NCBI GenBank assembly: GCA_009746045.1 | Contig: RPFO01001455.1 | Location: forward strand, 1-31,698 | Origin: Mesostigma viride | Taxonomy: Eukaryota > Streptophyta > Mesostigmatophyceae > Mesostigmatales > Mesostigmataceae | DNA: 31,698 nt | Direction: 5' to 3' | Part shown: piece by piece, positions 1 to 8,362 of the stretch | Layout of the letters: the number at the start of each line of letters is the position of its first letter | Numbering within the stretch: the first letter of the stretch is position 1 | Program-made: the position numbers and the translations under genes | Notes under the pieces: generated by a model | Databases searched by the model: none | The model's input: only the letters and a program-made list of their open reading frames with translations | What the model was told of the DNA's origin: nothing

Positions 1-304
1 AATTGCATCCACGCCCTCACGGACTATCGCGGGCATAAGTGATGTCCGGGAGGCCGCTGTGCATGCCGCCGCTCCAGGAACGCCGTTCTGAGAGAACCCA
101 TCGTGGCAAGGCGCCCGGGCGGGCGGACCCACTCGCTACACCCAATTCTGGCGTACCACGTGTGCTTAACACCCGAAGCTGCTTGCGAGCTGAGCTCCCC
201 CGCTGACTAGTCAAGTACTTCCACAACAACGGGATGGGAGCTTTCCCCGACCAGGGCCTGCCGGGAGCTGGAGCAGGCCAGCCGGTAGTGAGCCCTACAC
301 CCCA

Positions 305-1140
305 GTGTGTCTGCAGCCGCAACGATTAGTCGCGGACGCGCTCAAGGAGGAGCTGAAGGAGAAAGAAAGAAAAGGAGCTGAAGAGCGAGCCAACTGGACA
401 CTTCGGGCGCCCGATCGACTGTGTACAAGCAGCAGCAGGCCCAGGACAACGCGAGCATTGGTCGCCATTAAACGCGCGCACCTCGCGAGGATGCGTTGAA
501 GGAGAACCACGAGCTTGTAGCGAAATCTCGACCGCGTGGAGGAGTATCAAGCTGACGGAGGAGAACGCCGTTACTGCGGCTTGCGAGCTGAAGGAGAGTT
601 TGCTGATATGCGTTCTCGACGCGCCTGCAGCAGGAGCTCCAGGAGCGAGGAGGAGCAGAGGCGCCTCCTGGAGCAGCAGCGGGGCGGGAGCAGGTCGCCA
701 CCAAGGCGAGCTGCAGAGGTTCGGCGGAGGCATGCCGACGAGAGAGGACCGCCCCCCAGAGGTGTGGCCGGACATCGAGAGAAAACGGCCCTGAACGGGA
801 CATCACCGAGAGGGAGCGTTTCAGAAGCACGCCGGGGCAAGCTGGCCAGCGAGCTGCGTCGCCGCAAGGGGCGGCACTTCTTGACGAGAGCGCCGACGAA
901 ATCGCGCAGGCCCTTTGCGAAGAAGCTGGAGGAGACGGTACGCGAAGTTGCGGGACGAGATGCGGGGACTCGGCGGTGCATGGAGATGCAGCTGGGGTGC
1001 GGGAAGGCGGACTTGGGTACGACAAACTCAGCCAGCTGAGAAGGAGATCAGTCGACAGGTTTCGAGCGGTCACCACGGGGGTGCGCGCCGATCAAGGCCG
1101 CTCGGGCAACTCGGAACGCCTCCTGAGCTGCACAGCAGCT
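305..1140 (+). pseudogene. possible eroded coiled-coil coding region
   Basis: No frame stays open here, but short Glu/Lys/Leu-rich stretches typical of coiled coils appear one after another in different + frames: one starting LKEELKEKERK near 340, one starting LKENHEL near 496, one starting LTEENAV near 552, and one reading RDITERERFQ near 796. This pattern fits a single charged helical protein broken by several small insertions or deletions, either real decay or poor base calling. The first 300 bases of the window hold nothing I can support. Low-complexity GC-rich sequence could also produce such stretches by chance, so this is a weak call. Confidence 0.25.
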
Positions 1141-1434
1141 CATGTCGACGGGATCCGGCGGACAGAGTTCGCCAGGGGTCCAGCCGTGCTGCCGCACGCT
1201 GTCCGTGGGCTCCCGGGGTACGTGCACGACATGGTGGAGTTCCGGGTGACCCAGATCTTCGCGCGCAAGTGGACCAGGCTGGTGCTGGCGTGCGACCGCC
1301 ACCGCTGGTCCCTGGAGATGGCGCGCCTCTACGTGACCGTCACCGAGCCGCTGGGCGGTGGCGCGCGGATCAGCGGGCACCCCACCATCCCCGACGGGGT
1401 GCTGACCCTCGTCGACCTGGCCACCCTCGAGTAG
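976..1434 (+). CDS. 3' part of an unrecognised gene
   Basis: The frame ends with TAG at 1432-1434. From about 1200 onward the codons are strongly biased to G or C in the third position and read as ordinary globular protein (for example VHDMVEFRVTQIF and MARLYVTVTEPLGG). No motif is recognised. The 5' part is uncertain: the ATG at 976 lies in the eroded region upstream, so the real start may be farther left in another frame or lost. It is convergent with the minus-strand SNase-like gene, separated from it by an AT-rich segment. Seen directly: the open frame and codon bias. Inferred: that this is the surviving end of a longer gene. Confidence 0.4.
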   Translation: MHGDAAGVREGGLGYDKLSQLRRRSVDRFRAVTTGVRADQGRSGNSERLLSCTAAHVDGIRRTEFARGPAVLPHAVRGLPGYVHDMVEFRVTQIFARKWTRLVLACDRHRWSLEMARLYVTVTEPLGGGARISGHPTIPDGVLTLVDLATLE

Positions 1435-1536
1435 ATTTGCCCGGATCGGATTTTTGTCTGCAGCGTCGTGTCGGTGTGGTTTTTGATAGGCGGCTCTTTG
1501 GATCGGCGCACTAGGTGCTGGCCGACGCTTTTAAAG

Positions 1537-1705
1537 GCAACTGGGTTATCTTTTTCTCTTGAGATCTGATGTAGACCATCTATTATTAATTCCCAGTCAG
1601 CAGGCATATTATTGACATCCCAACCATTTTCAATGGCTATTTTTTGCCTTAATTTGTCTAATGTGTACCCAAGTTCATTTTCTATGTCTTGCGCTGTTGG
1701 TATAG
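1537..1705 (-). other. AT-rich open segment unlike its surroundings
   Basis: This stretch is clearly richer in A and T than the GC-rich flanks. On the - strand it is open and protein-like (reading DIENELGYTLDKL, then NNMPADWELIIDG), with codons such as AAA, TTA and ATA that neighbouring genes avoid. The frame differs from that of the adjacent SNase-like gene, which stops at 1706. It could be a gene fragment captured from an AT-rich source, or an old insertion. No family is recognised. Confidence 0.4.
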
Positions 1706-2242
1706 CTAGAGGGCCTTGCAGTGTCCCTCGGCTCGCATGACCTCGTTGATGCACAGGTTGGTGTCCTTGTCCACCAACCAGCCCAGCACGCGACCGAACG
1801 CGTCGTTGGAGTGACAGCGCAGCTCCAGGATCTTCGTGTTTTTGTCCACTCTCTCCTGTATGTCCGCCTGGCTCATCCCCTCGTCGTGGTCGTCCCACGA
1901 GACGTTGGTGGTCAGCTGGAGCAGTCTCTTTCTGGCCAGTCTCGCGCGTTGTATAATAGCGTCCCTCTGCGGGACGTAGCGGAACGGCTTCAGCTCTTCC
2001 GTGTCGATACCCAGCAGCCGGACGGTCACCTTCATAGGCTGGCGTGTCCAGGGGTTCAGCGTGATTATTTTAACCGTGTCCCCGTCGCACACCTGGCACA
2101 CCTTGCACTCTTTGAACACCAGCCCGTAAAAGGAGAAGGGCTTCACCTCGCTGTTCGTCAACGTAGCCAGGTCGGGCGCGGTCTCGCGGTCCCGCGGCAT
2201 CAGTCCGGAGCTAACGGTCTTCAGCAATCGCGCGAACGACAT
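1706..2242 (-). CDS. staphylococcal-nuclease-like (SNase family) protein
   Basis: A 178-residue protein with the SNase (thermonuclease) fold signature: a DGDT metal-binding turn at residues 53-56, RLLGIDTEE at 75-83, and DAFGRVLGW at 147-155. These match the family's Asp19/Asp21, Arg35, Asp40/Thr41/Glu43 and Arg87, so the active-site set looks complete. SNase enzymes cut DNA and RNA using calcium; the family is known from several large DNA viruses. About 30 extra residues lie between the two catalytic blocks, and a 45-residue N-terminal extension precedes the domain. No signal peptide is evident. The start at 2242 is supported by a GTATAACACG motif immediately upstream. The next gene in the same direction is an HNH protein, 45 bases away. 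The protein ends soon after the last domain strand, as expected. I am confident of the family but not of the role. Confidence 0.85.
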   Translation of the reverse strand: MSFARLLKTVSSGLMPRDRETAPDLATLTNSEVKPFSFYGLVFKECKVCQVCDGDTVKIITLNPWTRQPMKVTVRLLGIDTEELKPFRYVPQRDAIIQRARLARKRLLQLTTNVSWDDHDEGMSQADIQERVDKNTKILELRCHSNDAFGRVLGWLVDKDTNLCINEVMRAEGHCKAL

Positions 2243-2252
2243 CGTGTTATAC
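2243..2252 (-). promoter_or_regulatory. GTATAACACG start-proximal motif
   Basis: Read on the - strand, GTATAACACG directly abuts the ATG of the SNase-like gene. Related strings lie at or near other starts in this window (8350-8359, 18337-18346, 21847-21856, 31549-31558), which suggests a shared initiator or promoter element. Confidence 0.4.
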
Positions 2253-2287
2253 TAAGCAAGCGAGATAATTGATTGGATGATACTAGA

Positions 2288-2971
2288 CTAGACGGGGCAC
2301 CGGTTGGCCTCCATCAGGCGCGCGTACAGCCTCATGGTGTCCTCGAACCGCTTGGCGTTGTTGCAGCCGTGACAGAGCAGGCGCGTGTTGCCGCAGTACG
2401 CGCGGTCCAGCGGGTCGGCCTTGTCCAGGGACAGCTCGTCCTCCTTGGGCCCGAACCCCATGGCGAAGGGCGTGCCGCACACCGCGCACTCCGGCGAGGC
2501 CACGAACCAGGCGTAGATCTGGGCAACCTCGTGAGAGTCGAAGCAGGGCCGCACGCCGTCCCGCTTCATGCGGGCGTTCGCGGACACGGCGCGGGACTTC
2601 ACGTACTCCCACATGCGGCTGTTCACCCCGCGCGGCTTGGGGATGCGCACCGGTGCGCTCCCCTTCCCGACCCTCGGCCTGTCCGAGGGCGCGCGCGCCG
2701 CCCACAGACCGCACAGCTCGGCTCGCTCGCGAGTGCGGGACAGCAGGTCGCGAGCACCGTCCAGCGGGGTCACCGCGCACGAGGGGCACGACCACACGCC
2801 CGGGGTGCTGAACACGGCGCGGGACGCGGTCACCGCCTGACCGCAGCGGTGGCAGGCGCCCGTCCACCGCTCCTTGGCGACGGATGGGGGGACAGGGGGG
2901 TAGCGCTTGACCCCCGCCAGACCGGCCACGTATCTCATGTGCACGTTGTACTGCCGCACGCGGGCCTCCAT
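2288..2971 (-). CDS. HNH endonuclease-like protein with zinc ribbon
   Basis: A 227-residue protein. Cysteine pairs at 40/43 and 62/65 form a likely zinc ribbon. The C-terminal part has a treble-clef HNH layout: CAVC at 162-165, DELSLDKADP at 178-187, then GNTRLLCHGCNNAK at 194-207, giving two CxxC knuckles around the Asp/Asn active-site positions. HNH proteins nick or cut DNA and are common in large viruses as homing, repair or packaging nucleases. The middle is basic. The gene lies just upstream of the SNase-like gene in the same direction, so both may be expressed together. The ATG at 2971 follows TCATATCGC, loosely like the shared start motif. A non-nuclease HNH-like zinc protein is the main alternative. 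Confidence 0.75.
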   Translation of the reverse strand: MEARVRQYNVHMRYVAGLAGVKRYPPVPPSVAKERWTGACHRCGQAVTASRAVFSTPGVWSCPSCAVTPLDGARDLLSRTRERAELCGLWAARAPSDRPRVGKGSAPVRIPKPRGVNSRMWEYVKSRAVSANARMKRDGVRPCFDSHEVAQIYAWFVASPECAVCGTPFAMGFGPKEDELSLDKADPLDRAYCGNTRLLCHGCNNAKRFEDTMRLYARLMEANRCPV

Positions 2972-3019
2972 GCGATATGACTCTCGGTGAGATAACTAAT
3001 CATGCACGGTGGATGAGGT

Positions 3020-3547
3020 CTACCTGGGGGCGGGGAATCCTTCGCGGAGGAGCAACCGCTTGTGCTTATCGTTGTATTTCTTCCTGATCTCGAAATCGTT
3101 GTGCAAGAACCACGACTCGATCTGGTGCTCCAAGTCCGGCCGCTGTTGTAGCAGTCGGTCTCTGTTCGCCTCGTTCCGTCGTATTTCTTCGTCCGCCCTT
3201 TCTTCGTCGGCGGTGATGAGACGTTTCAGCTCTGGCGCTTGACGGGCAAGCTCACGAGCGTCGTTGTCGTTCCATGCAGAGGTATCGGATCCGCTGTTGA
3301 TCTGTTCCGTGACGCGTTCGGCCGCCATCATCTCTTCGTACCTGTCATCATCGTGCCATCGGGGGGGGAAATGGATGGGAGGATCTTCTTCTCGGATCGC
3401 GCGCATGGGGTGCCTCTTCGCGTTTACCGCGCGGGCATGCACGCCACACAGAGAGCCGAACAAGGGCTTAAATCGGCACCGAGGGCCGCGTGTCGTCCTG
3501 GCCGTGCACCTGCCTGATTGTTTCTTCATAACGGGCACATATACCAT
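3020..3547 (-). CDS. small protein with N-terminal Cys/His zinc-binding motif
   Basis: A 175-residue protein. Near the N-terminus it has the spacing C-x3-T-x2-G-x2-C, then about ten residues, then CGVH, which resembles the short zinc-binding motif of proteins annotated DUF5763 (recalled, not searched). The rest is charged and helical, rich in Arg, Glu and Asp, ending in a basic segment (KKYNDKHKRLLLR). A second Met at residue 7 (MKKQSG) is an equally plausible start. It lies 48 bases from the HNH gene in the same direction. Upstream, 3548-3811 is AT-rich and holds no gene I can support. Function is unknown; nucleic-acid binding is a guess from the charge and zinc motif. Confidence 0.6.
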   Translation of the reverse strand: MVYVPVMKKQSGRCTARTTRGPRCRFKPLFGSLCGVHARAVNAKRHPMRAIREEDPPIHFPPRWHDDDRYEEMMAAERVTEQINSGSDTSAWNDNDARELARQAPELKRLITADEERADEEIRRNEANRDRLLQQRPDLEHQIESWFLHNDFEIRKKYNDKHKRLLLREGFPAPR

Positions 3548-3811
3548 TTTGCACGCATTTTTATTGTAAGTGTGCTCCCTTTTGCTTTTTATTTGTAAGT
3601 GTTGGTAACTACCCTATTCGTAACTCTCTTACTCGCGACTATCTTTGGCCGTGCTGTCTTCTTCGCGCGCTTTGTGTGTTTTTCCATGATGTGCGAGGTA
3701 ATAATGCGTTCTATAATAAAACACACATTTGACACGGAACAAAATACAAGCACTATCCCGTACAATAAATGAAAGTCTGGCGTGACAGTGGTCACGGTCC
3801 GCTGAGAGCAT

Positions 3812-4590
3812 TTAATCGCTCTCTGACACCACCTCCCAACGGAGGACCGGGTTGTTCTTGTAGGGCTCGACCGGGTGCCCAGGGCCATAGGTGGCCACGA
3901 GCAGCTCCTCGCCCGCCGCGACCTGTCGAGTGGTGACGAGGCGCACTTCGCCCGCCCCCATCCAGGGCTCGCGGGTGAACTCGCAGTTCGCCGTCTGCTT
4001 GGTGTTACCCTCGGCGGTGTTGACGTAGTACGTCCAGTTGCGCACGACGGACGCGTCGATGTACACCGCGTACGAAGGAGTCTCGTGAGAGAAGAAAAGG
4101 AAATCGCTGTCCTCGGGGAAGCCCACCAGCCGACCTTTGCCGTTCTTGGGGTAAAACGTGATGACGCCAGCGAAGTACCCCAGCGTGACCCTGCACGCGA
4201 GGACGCGCGGTACGGACGGGATGGATCATCAGCCCCGAGTCGCGTGCGGACACTATAATGACAGGCGAATGACAGAGGACAGCACCTTGCAAAGGACAAA
4301 GACATCGACCTACCCCTCCCCCTTGATGTCCTGCACAGTCCGCACCCCGAGTCCCGGACCCTTCTCGCCCACCACGAACGCGGGGTGGTCTTCTGGCAAA
4401 TCGAACACTTCAAAATCCAGGAAAAGGTCGGGGTGGCGGGTCCAGATGAAGTCCAGGCCGAGGGGGGTGGTGAGGTCTGCCACCGCCTTGGTGGAGTAGA
4501 AAAACTGCTCCATGGGCGTCCTGAGTCGCCCCTCCACCTTCACGATTCTTTGAAACCACTCGTCTCGGGCCGCGTAGTGCGCGTAGGGCA
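3812..4590 (-). CDS. SET-domain protein (candidate lysine methyltransferase), spliced
   Basis: Two - strand exons, 4590-4314 and 4190-3812, encode a SET domain. The first ends with a GxG-type entry (GPGLGVRTVQDIKGEG); the second continues with VTLGYFAGVI, a YYVNTAEGNTKQTANCEF segment at the place of the family NHSxxPN motif, and GEELLVATYG near the end. SET enzymes transfer methyl groups to lysines, usually on histones. The 123-base gap between exons has GT and AG ends. It is a multiple of three but starts with an in-frame TAG, so an intron explains it better than a frameshift. The 5' end is not settled: TCACCCGCAG before 4590 looks like a splice acceptor, and an exon at 5106-5030 is phase-compatible. 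The NHS-like motif is degenerate, so activity is not assured. Confidence 0.7.
4191..4313 (-). other. spliceosomal-type intron in the SET gene
   Basis: On the - strand the donor is GTAGGT at 4313-4308 and the acceptor is CGTGCAG ending at 4191. Removing these 123 bases joins exons in phase 2 and restores an unbroken SET domain. The intron carries an in-frame stop at its first codon. Confidence 0.65.
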
Positions 4591-4713
4591 CTGCGGGTGA
4601 CAGGATGGAACGCCCAACAAGGGGTGAAGAAAGCAGAAATCTCGTAAAAATTCCACACTGTGTGACCGAACACCCGTGGCATGCAGCACACCAGGACACT
4701 GGGGGGCTGCCCC

Positions 4714-4961
4714 TTCAGCAAGCAATGAGAAGCCGCAAGCGCGGCAGACGACGCGATTATTCACACCAGCACACAGGGGGGGTGTCAATTTGTGAGCAAG
4801 CTTCTGAGGCAGGGCAAACATGGGGGGCACTACTCTCTTCAGCAAGCAATGAAAAGCCGCAAGCGCGGCAGACGACGCGATTATTCACACCAGCACACAG
4901 GGGTGGTGTCAAATTGTGAGCAAGCTTTTGAGGGAGGGCAAACATGGGGGTCACTGGACTG
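4714..4961. repeat. two tandem copies of a 124-bp repeat
   Basis: Copies at 4714-4837 and 4838-4961 are nearly identical, both containing AAGCCGCAAGCGCGGCAGAC and a stretch beginning CACACCAGCACACAGGGG. A more diverged copy may start near 4960-5010, and a partial one precedes 4714. If the exon at 5030-5106 belongs to the SET gene, these repeats lie inside its intron (4591-5029). Confidence 0.8.
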
Positions 4962-5029
4962 CTCACAGGCAGCTTTTGCATGCAGGGTGGGCCGCGAGCG
5001 CGGCAAAGAACGGATCATGCAAAACTCAC

Positions 5030-5106
5030 CCATCTTAGCAGCCAGGGCACTTGGCACAGGTGCCTGTGCATTCTTGGGTGCCTGGTGAACTTTCCTCTTC
5101 TTTCCA
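5030..5106 (-). other. candidate small exon encoding a KKRKV basic cluster
   Basis: On the - strand this 77-base segment is bounded by GTGTGCAG (acceptor, ending 5107) and G|GTGAGT (consensus donor at 5029). Its open frame reads GKKRKVHQAPKNAQ and onward, containing a classic monopartite nuclear-localisation type cluster. It leaves one base (G), and the next exon at 4590 begins with TG, so splicing to the SET exon keeps the frame. This is a proposal from splice signals and phase only. Confidence 0.3.
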
Positions 5107-5790
5107 CTGCACACATGGCAAAAAGAGTGACAGGAGAGGGTGCATGGATGTCTTTCATCAGCAGTCGCGGCGGAATGCCATCCATGCAGCTCTGGGCAAA
5201 CACCTGGCCATCCATGCAAAAGAAACCCCATTCATTAAGCGATCCGGGAAGAAACGCGATTCGTGCCGCGTAATTCGACGCATTTGCACTCACCCGGCTG
5301 CAACGTAAGCCGACATCGTAAAGCCGGCAGGAATCACTCAAAGCAATTAACAATTTTCAGAGTGGCCCTGCCTATCAGCCCTGGGCACTCTCAATGCTGC
5401 AGTTCTTGGCCGCTTGCACCTCCTTCTGGCCCTCTTGGCATTATTATGAAGTGTCTTGTTGGGTTGTCATGCAAGCAAAAAACCTCCTGCTAATTTGGGA
5501 CTCACGCGCCAGACGCGGGAAAAATCTGGTTGGACCGGCGGAGGTCAGAATCAGCCACACTTTGGGTACTGGGGCAGTACCACATATACTGCACTGGATT
5601 CGTACTAGCAGCCAATGTCGCGTTTCCAGCCGTACACGCGCCCGGTCGACGGTGGACGCGGCAGACGCGCGCCAACCATGGGCATGCATGCATGCTGCAG
5701 TTACCAGATTGCCGCCGGGTCTACCGGGAGGGGGGAAAAGGACAAAGCACAACAAATACCCTTGTGGAGTGGTGGGTGCCTCTTGAGACT

Positions 5791-5808
5791 GTGTGTGTGT
5801 GTGTGTGT
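5791..5808. repeat. (GT)9 microsatellite
   Basis: Nine GT dinucleotides in a row, in a gene-poor region. Confidence 0.9.
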
Positions 5809-6020
5809 TCAGGCTTTTAATGACTATTTGTGACAGGATTTTCGCCGGTTGTGTTATCTCACTTGTTTATTGCAATCTTGAATTACCAGGAATTGCGCGG
5901 AACAGCGGCAACAAATTAGCGAGTGCAGCGGAATTCGTCTTTCTTTGCCGGATTTGCCGCAACGACGCCGCGAACGCGGCAGGGAAATATCGAAACCGTT
6001 AGAAGCCCGGCGGACGATAA

Positions 6021-6206
6021 ATGGGTAGGATGGGTAAATATGACCCTCTAAAGATCTTCCAGGCCAAGAAGAGGGGGGCCTGGGCCAGGGTCATGGTACA
6101 GACCTTCATGGACCTGGCCATCAGCAATGTCTGGAATTTTTCCAGCTCCTCATGGAACCAGCTCACACTGGGGGAGCTCCTGGTGGCCTTCAAGGCCTGC
6201 AGGTAA
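6021..6206 (+). CDS. small open frame or isolated exon, unrecognised
   Basis: A 61-codon frame reading AKKRGAWARVMVQTFMDLAI and onward. It has protein-like codons, a possible acceptor TTCCAG just before AKK, and a possible donor CAG|GTAATT at its end, so it may be one exon of a larger gene rather than a free-standing one. The opposite strand is also open across 5999-6193 with an acceptor-like CTGCAG, so the strand is uncertain. No family is recognised. Confidence 0.25.
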   Translation: MGRMGKYDPLKIFQAKKRGAWARVMVQTFMDLAISNVWNFSSSSWNQLTLGELLVAFKACR

Positions 6207-6409
6207 TTTTAAAACCTCACACTGTCGTTTTACGCCGGTCGTCGCCGAATCATGGTCTGTGTCCTCCATTATATTGGTGGTGATGGGGTCTTGATTGAAT
6301 TTGTTGATTAATTGCATTGAAAATTCACACGCGTGTTCTCTGCTCCGTTCACACCCCTGCACGGTCGCGATGCAGTCTGTGGGATCCCCACAACTATCCG
6401 GCGTGCTGT

Positions 6410-7228
6410 ATGCCGGACCCGGATATCAAGAACAGGGAGGGCACCCCCGAGTGGGATGCGTTCGGGGACACCCGATACGGGGTCATCCGCAAGTCACTCC
6501 ACAAGGTCTACAAGTGTCTGGAGGTCGTCCTGCAGAAGACGTCCGATGACAGGGAGGAGGCGGAGAAGGTGCAGAGGATCACCGCGCTGGTCATCGAGAT
6601 GCGCAGGATCACCGCCTACTACTGGGCGGCGTGCTACCCCTGGGCCGATTTGGACACCGGCCACACCGACTACTACCGCCAGATGAGGATGAACCTCGGG
6701 GTCGGCTCCGTCCAGCGGCACGGCAATCTCATACCCGAGCATTACACGCTGGTGTGCTGGTACTCGATGCCGACCGTCGCGGTATGGGACAAGGCCCGGA
6801 AGGCGTATTGGGACAAGGAGGAGGAGAAGAAGGTCGCTCCCACCGGTTGGGGGGAGCCCTTGTGGGTCCAGCTGAGGGACTCGGGCAAGTGGACCGCGCC
6901 GCCGATCACCGCGGCCACTGTCTCGTGTGACCCCCTCTGGTGGTCGTGTGACCCCCACTGGGGCGCGTCGGACGCTCAGACGCCGGCGCCCAGGAAGAGA
7001 GCCAGGAGGGTGGCCAGGAGGGTCTCCCCCCCTGGCGTCCGTGAGGGACAAGTGTTTATCTCGCAGCCGATCGTAAACGTTTATTGTTTGTCATTAAAGT
7101 GTGGCTGCATGCTTGGTAATGCATGCTTGGTAAAGTTATTGACTAAATATTTCCCGTGTTTTCATGATGAGCAGTCACATCATGGGGGTGAGCCCATCGC
7201 CATATCTCCGGCAGCCGCGACCCCTTGA
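6410..7228 (+). CDS. unrecognised protein, probably over-extended at the 3' end
   Basis: The frame from the ATG at 6410 (MPDPDIKNREGTPEW) runs through a helical middle (SLHKVYKCLEVVLQ, then EEAEKVQRITALVIEMRRI) and a Trp/Tyr-rich part to an Arg-rich tail (RKRARRVARRV). No family is recognised; the basic tail could bind nucleic acid or localise to a nucleus. An in-frame Met at 6317 is an alternative start, but its extra residues look non-coding. After the C7 run at 7026-7032 the sequence becomes AT-rich and unlike coding DNA, and it overlaps the opposite-strand gene. One more C in that run would end the protein a few codons later, so the last 60 or so residues are doubtful. Confidence 0.6.
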   Translation: MPDPDIKNREGTPEWDAFGDTRYGVIRKSLHKVYKCLEVVLQKTSDDREEAEKVQRITALVIEMRRITAYYWAACYPWADLDTGHTDYYRQMRMNLGVGSVQRHGNLIPEHYTLVCWYSMPTVAVWDKARKAYWDKEEEKKVAPTGWGEPLWVQLRDSGKWTAPPITAATVSCDPLWWSCDPHWGASDAQTPAPRKRARRVARRVSPPGVREGQVFISQPIVNVYCLSLKCGCMLGNACLVKLLTKYFPCFHDEQSHHGGEPIAISPAAATP

Positions 7229-7472
7229 GGTTGCAGAGTATGAGCAGGGCGTCCAGACTCATGCGCTCGTACCAGCACCCGCATGCATCCATAGCCTCCT
7301 CTCCGCATTCTCGGCACGCGATGTGCGGCGGGAACACCTGGAGCCCCTCTTGGTACAAGTAATGCACGTACAAGTGCACGAGCTCGCCGTCGCAGGAGTT
7401 CCACGCCTCCTCGAGATCCACTGAGCCGCCGCACCGGTAGCACGTTAGCACCTGGTCCAGACCGACAGACAT
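7143..7472 (-). CDS. small zinc-ribbon-like protein
   Basis: A 109-residue protein with two cysteine knuckles, CYRCG near residue 11 and CRECG followed by CGCW near residue 54, separated by an acidic and aromatic linker. This arrangement suggests a small zinc ribbon or RING-like fold, with possible roles in protein or nucleic-acid contacts. It overlaps the nominal 3' end of the upstream + gene tail to tail, by 86 bases, though that gene probably ends earlier. No family is recognised. Confidence 0.5.
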   Translation of the reverse strand: MSVGLDQVLTCYRCGGSVDLEEAWNSCDGELVHLYVHYLYQEGLQVFPPHIACRECGEEAMDACGCWYERMSLDALLILCNLKGSRLPEIWRWAHPHDVTAHHENTGNI

Positions 7473-7509
7473 GCCGCGATGTCAATGTAGGCGGACATAA
7501 AGCCGGGAG

Positions 7510-8110
7510 CGGAACGAACGCGGTCCACCCGCCCCCCTTCCCGGTGCCGGTCACCCCGCGAGAAACCCGACCCGCGCGTCATCGCCGGACCGAACTGCGT
7601 CCACCGTCGCACGACCAAACGACCCTCTCGCGGCCCCGCGGAATAAAAGACCCTCCCAGACGGGGTTCTCGACAGTCGAAGTGGACGCAGTTCGATGGAC
7701 CCAGTTCTTTTTTTCTTTTTTTTTTTCAAGAGCATAAAAGTTATGGGGAATGAAAAGCCATCCCTTCCGTCACCCCGTGATGATGACCCCATGATCATCA
7801 CCCCATGATGCATACACCCACCCGTATACCCCTTTCAAAAAAACCCTCCCCTCCAAAAAAAAATTTCAACTGCGTCCATCGAACTGCGTCCACCGTCACC
7901 CCCCTCCCGGCCCTCCCGCCCCGCGAGTGAAGTCGTCACCCCCTCGCGGCCCTTTCCCGCCCCCCCACGGTGGACGGACTTCGGGACCGAGTTCTAACCG
8001 TCGACCCCCCTCCCGGCCCCGCCGCGCCCCCTCCCTCGCGCACCCGCGCCGCGGTGGACCCAGTTCGCCCGAGCCGGTCCACCGCCACCCGGCCCGCTCG
8101 CCTATCGAGC
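7510..8110. repeat. gene-free region with dispersed GTGGACGCAGTTCG motifs
   Basis: No gene is supported between 7473 and 8362. Variants of GGTGGACGCAGTTCG occur in both orientations: 7591-7606, 7681-7694, 7694-7707 (GATGGACCCAGTTC), 7868-7895 (two copies), about 7968-7994, and 8051-8067. A pyrimidine tract (T and a few C) lies near 7705-7728. The motif could be a protein-binding site or a relic of a degraded tandem repeat. Confidence 0.5.
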
Positions 8111-8349
8111 ACGGTAAATTATCTCCGCCCACCCTGACGACCGCGCCGGACCGCGAGCCGCGAGCACCTGACAGCAAATGGGCTGGCGCAAATGGGGAAT
8201 GCAAGAATTAATTCCACATTTATGCGTACTTAGTCGAGGCTTGATACGCGGTTATCAACTGGTCTTATAAAAAGTCAGCACTGGTGCTGACTTGTCTCAG
8301 CACGCGACAATGCGCGCTTACAGAGCGCCAGAAACTTTCTTGGCATATG

Positions 8350-8359
8350 GTATACCACG
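8350..8359 (+). promoter_or_regulatory. GTATACCACG start-proximal motif
   Basis: GTATACCACG lies three bases before the ATG at 8363, in the same position relative to the start as the related motif before the SNase-like gene. Confidence 0.4.
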
Positions 8360-8362
8360 ACA

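Larger units (their letters stand above)
4732..5980. repeat. four dispersed GCCGCRARCGCGGC palindromes
   Basis: A 14-base near-palindrome occurs at 4732-4745 and 4856-4869 (GCCGCAAGCGCGGC), 4991-5004 (GCCGCGAGCGCGGC) and 5967-5980 (GCCGCGAACGCGGC), each followed by ARA or AGG. The first two belong to the 124-bp tandem repeat; the others stand alone in otherwise unrelated sequence. Between 5107 and 6000 I see no long gene. Confidence 0.5.

Noticed and set aside
2273-2980. 235-residue + frame
   Set aside because: Antisense to the HNH gene, which has clear zinc and HNH motifs.
3589-4413. 274-residue - frame overlapping the SET gene
   Set aside because: Arg/Ser/Thr-rich out-of-frame reading of the SET exons.
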